From Candidatus Cloacimonadota bacterium (GTDB lineage Bacteria; Cloacimonadota; Cloacimonadia; Cloacimonadales; TCS61): a DNA stretch of 7,714 nt. A program made the position numbers and the translations under genes. Shown one piece after another: positions 6,529 through 7,714 of the stretch (position 1 is the first letter of the stretch; each line of letters begins with the position of its first letter). The stretch is taken from NCBI GenBank assembly GCA_016927675.1, contig JAFGMF010000100.1, positions 1 to 7,714 of the forward strand, written 5' to 3'. Below the pieces are notes generated by a model, which was not told the origin of the DNA, ran no database searches, and worked only from the letters and a program-made list of their open reading frames with translations.

Positions 6529-6963
6529 ATGTTCAAATACCTGATTTTAGGCGTAATCGTATTTGTTTTGATCTTTTCAGGATGCTCTCAGAAATCTTCT
6601 GATCAACTCGTTGGTTCATGGGTCATTAATAACGAAAAAACCGTTGCAGAAATTGCCGCTTCCGACTCCTGGCAAAATCTGAGCCAAGAAGAGAAAGATC
6701 TGCTACCTGAAGTCATCTCTGAGATGGCCGGGGATCTGAAAATATCTTTTACACAAGATGAATTAACGACTTATATCGGATCAAAGACAATAACAGTCAC
6801 GTACGAAGTAATCGATAAATCGGAAAAATCCAGAATCCTGCAAGTTAAAATAGATGGTCAGATTGTAAAATTGACCATTACTTTTCTGGAAAATGGTTTG
6901 ATGAATTTCAAATCCGATGCAACTGATGATATGGATTATTATATCTGGGAAAAAGAAAAATAA
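6529..6963 (+). CDS. Small lipoprotein, lipocalin-like
   Basis: A 144-aa predicted lipoprotein. The signal peptide is short: Lys3, a hydrophobic run (residues 4-16), then FSGC with the lipidated Cys at 19. Phe at -3 is slightly atypical for a lipobox, but the SGC end and length fit. The mature part starts with a polar linker and then LVGSW (27-31), a pattern that opens many small lipocalin-like or beta-barrel secreted domains. Next come a helical insert with conserved-looking Asp/Glu (40-65), KISFTQDELTTY (71-82), then alternating beta strands ending in YYIWEKEK. It should be anchored on the periplasmic side of a membrane. No ligand or function can be read from it. It is 14 nt past the TerB-like stop and 22 nt before the second lipoprotein, in the same operon. 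The upstream alternative start at 6511 would add MITEGF. Confidence 0.8.
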   Translation: MFKYLILGVIVFVLIFSGCSQKSSDQLVGSWVINNEKTVAEIAASDSWQNLSQEEKDLLPEVISEMAGDLKISFTQDELTTYIGSKTITVTYEVIDKSEKSRILQVKIDGQIVKLTITFLENGLMNFKSDATDDMDYYIWEKEK

Positions 6964-6973
6964 CCAAGTTAAC

Positions 6974-6980
6974 AAGGAGG
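6974..6980 (+). promoter_or_regulatory. Ribosome binding site that decides the start of the second lipoprotein
   Basis: AAGGAGG lies five bases before the ATG at 6986. The open frame extends upstream to 6917, inside the previous gene, but this perfect Shine-Dalgarno sequence and the signal peptide that begins right after it make 6986 the real start. Confidence 0.85.
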
Positions 6981-6985
6981 TTTCT

Positions 6986-7591
6986 ATGAATATGAGATTT
7001 TGGGTATTTTTTATGCTCGTTGTATTGATTGTTTCCTGCGTCCAGAAACAACCCGTCGAAGAGGTGAAAGACCCCTGGCTGACCGCAGGAACCGTATTTA
7101 CCTATGGAGTTGATTTTCAGGGTACAACTTATGATTTCATCGTTACTTTGAATTCCTTAGACCCCGATGTGGATTATAGCTGGGAAATGACCGATCCTGT
7201 AAATATTTCGGGACGGTGGGTAATTGCCCGAACTGCTCTGGATTCTGCTTATATTCAGAATAATTATTATTTTCCGGGGACTGACACTCTGGATTCGGCA
7301 ACTTCCGGCTGGTTGAGCAGAAAAACTTTTTCAGAGCTGAAGAATAATGGCAAAACAATGATCGGCTATTCCGGCAGTTCAGACATGTATGAACTTGTTA
7401 TGCAGAGCAAAGAGGTAATGAAGGTTATGTTGGATGATGTTTCCGTAGATTTAAATGTAATCAGAGCCGAAACAGAAAACGGATTTGTCTACTACATCCT
7501 CGATAACGAAAAATATCCTGTTATTCTGCACATGAACGTGGAATTTGAGATCAAGATCAAGATGATCAAATCCAAACAAATTAACGAATAG
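6986..7591 (+). CDS. Lipoprotein of unknown function, last gene of the tkt operon
   Basis: A 201-aa predicted lipoprotein. MNMRFW is followed by a hydrophobic core and the lipobox IVSC, which puts the lipidated cysteine at residue 18. The mature domain looks beta-rich. It has GTVFTYGVDFQGTTYDF (35-51), a Trp/Met segment YSWEMTDPVNISG (64-76), a stretch ending in LDSATSGWLSRKTFSELK (102-119), and a C-terminal part with YYILDNEKYPVILHMNVEF (169-187). The G-x-x-F-x-Y opening and the ILDN...P-V-I-L-x-M near the end give the impression of a conserved soluble domain that I have seen in uncharacterised proteins of Bacteroidota-like organisms, but I cannot name a family. It should face the periplasm or sit on the outer membrane. 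No enzyme motif is visible. It follows the first lipoprotein by 22 nt and is followed by a strong terminator, so it ends the operon. The two lipoproteins do not resemble each other in sequence. Confidence 0.85.
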   Translation: MNMRFWVFFMLVVLIVSCVQKQPVEEVKDPWLTAGTVFTYGVDFQGTTYDFIVTLNSLDPDVDYSWEMTDPVNISGRWVIARTALDSAYIQNNYYFPGTDTLDSATSGWLSRKTFSELKNNGKTMIGYSGSSDMYELVMQSKEVMKVMLDDVSVDLNVIRAETENGFVYYILDNEKYPVILHMNVEFEIKIKMIKSKQINE

Positions 7592-7609
7592 AGATAGGTT
7601 TTAATCTTG

Positions 7610-7647
7610 CACCCCGTGCTGTTATTTTGCCCGGGGTGTTTTTTTTT
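7610..7647 (+). terminator. Intrinsic terminator of the transketolase operon
   Basis: CACCCCG (7610-7616) pairs perfectly with CGGGGTG (7632-7638) around a 15-nt loop. An extra G-U pair is possible at the base. Nine T residues follow (7639-7647). The GC-rich stem plus T-tract, 18 nt past the last stop codon, is a classic Rho-independent terminator for rightward transcription. Read leftward there is no T-tract on the far side of the stem, so it does not look bidirectional. Confidence 0.92.
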
Positions 7648-7714
7648 ACGGAAGGATCCTGTTGATCATTCTGGGAAAAGGAATGACTTCTCTGATGTGC
7701 CGGACCCCGGTCAT
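7646..7714 (-). CDS. asnS: Asparaginyl-tRNA synthetase, C-terminal end (runs off the right edge)
   Basis: Reading leftward from the right edge, 22 codons and a TAA stop are present. The peptide contains TGVRHIREVIPFPR and ends MINRILP. The TG-V-x-x-(I/V)R-(E/D)-VIPFPR pattern is the C-terminal end of class II asparaginyl-tRNA synthetases (E. coli AsnRS has a TGV...VRDVIPFPR ending). Aspartyl-tRNA synthetases of the archaeal type end in a related but usually different way (…REV…FPRD…RLTP), so they are a lesser alternative. AsnRS charges tRNA-Asn in the cytosol. Its catalytic motifs lie outside the window. The gene converges on the transketolase operon, and its stop codon (7648-7646) overlaps the last bases of that operon's terminator T-tract. 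Confidence 0.75.
   Translation of the reverse strand: MTGVRHIREVIPFPRMINRILP

Noticed and set aside
1..7714. Mobile element, phage gene, CRISPR array, tRNA or defence system
   Set aside because: No transposase or integrase, no regularly spaced repeats, no cloverleaf and no defence gene was seen. The genes are housekeeping or envelope-type and tightly packed.

Overview
The window looks like ordinary chromosomal DNA from a fairly AT-rich, diderm (lipoprotein-bearing) bacterium. Two features suggest the Fibrobacterota-Chlorobiota-Bacteroidota superphylum or a nearby candidate phylum such as Cloacimonadota. One is the oversized SecA (1052 aa) with extra segments near its N-terminus and in the pre-protein cross-linking region. 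The other is the style of the lipoproteins. This placement is an inference from protein features, not from a search. I see no mobile element, CRISPR array, phage gene, tRNA or rRNA.

Layout. A leftward operon fills the first half: secA (3749-591), a small acidic protein that resembles Smg/DUF494 (554-120), and the first 36 codons of topA, encoding DNA topoisomerase I (110-1), which runs off the left edge. The gaps are short (36 and 9 nt), so the genes are probably co-transcribed. A 251-bp AT-rich divergent intergenic region (3750-4000) holds the control signals for both directions, including several TTGA/TCAA-based inverted repeats. A rightward operon follows: a full-length transketolase (4001-5902), a TerB-like helical protein (5921-6514), and two small lipoproteins (6529-6963 and 6986-7591). 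It closes with a strong intrinsic terminator at 7610-7647. At the right edge, on the minus strand, lie the last 22 codons and stop of a class II aminoacyl-tRNA synthetase, most likely asparaginyl-tRNA synthetase. It converges on the rightward operon, and its stop codon overlaps the U-tract of the terminator.

How the genes relate. The left operon combines housekeeping functions: the SecA motor for protein export, topoisomerase I for relaxing negative supercoils, and an uncharacterised Smg-like protein that often sits beside topA in other bacteria. The right operon links carbon metabolism (the non-oxidative pentose phosphate pathway) with three proteins of unknown role, two of which should be membrane-anchored outside the cytoplasm. 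No functional tie between transketolase and these partners can be read from the sequence. I found no convincing novel system. The points most worth checking are the Smg assignment and its linkage to secA/topA, the transketolase's unusual active-site context, the unknown three-gene tail behind tkt, and the palindromes in the divergent promoter region.
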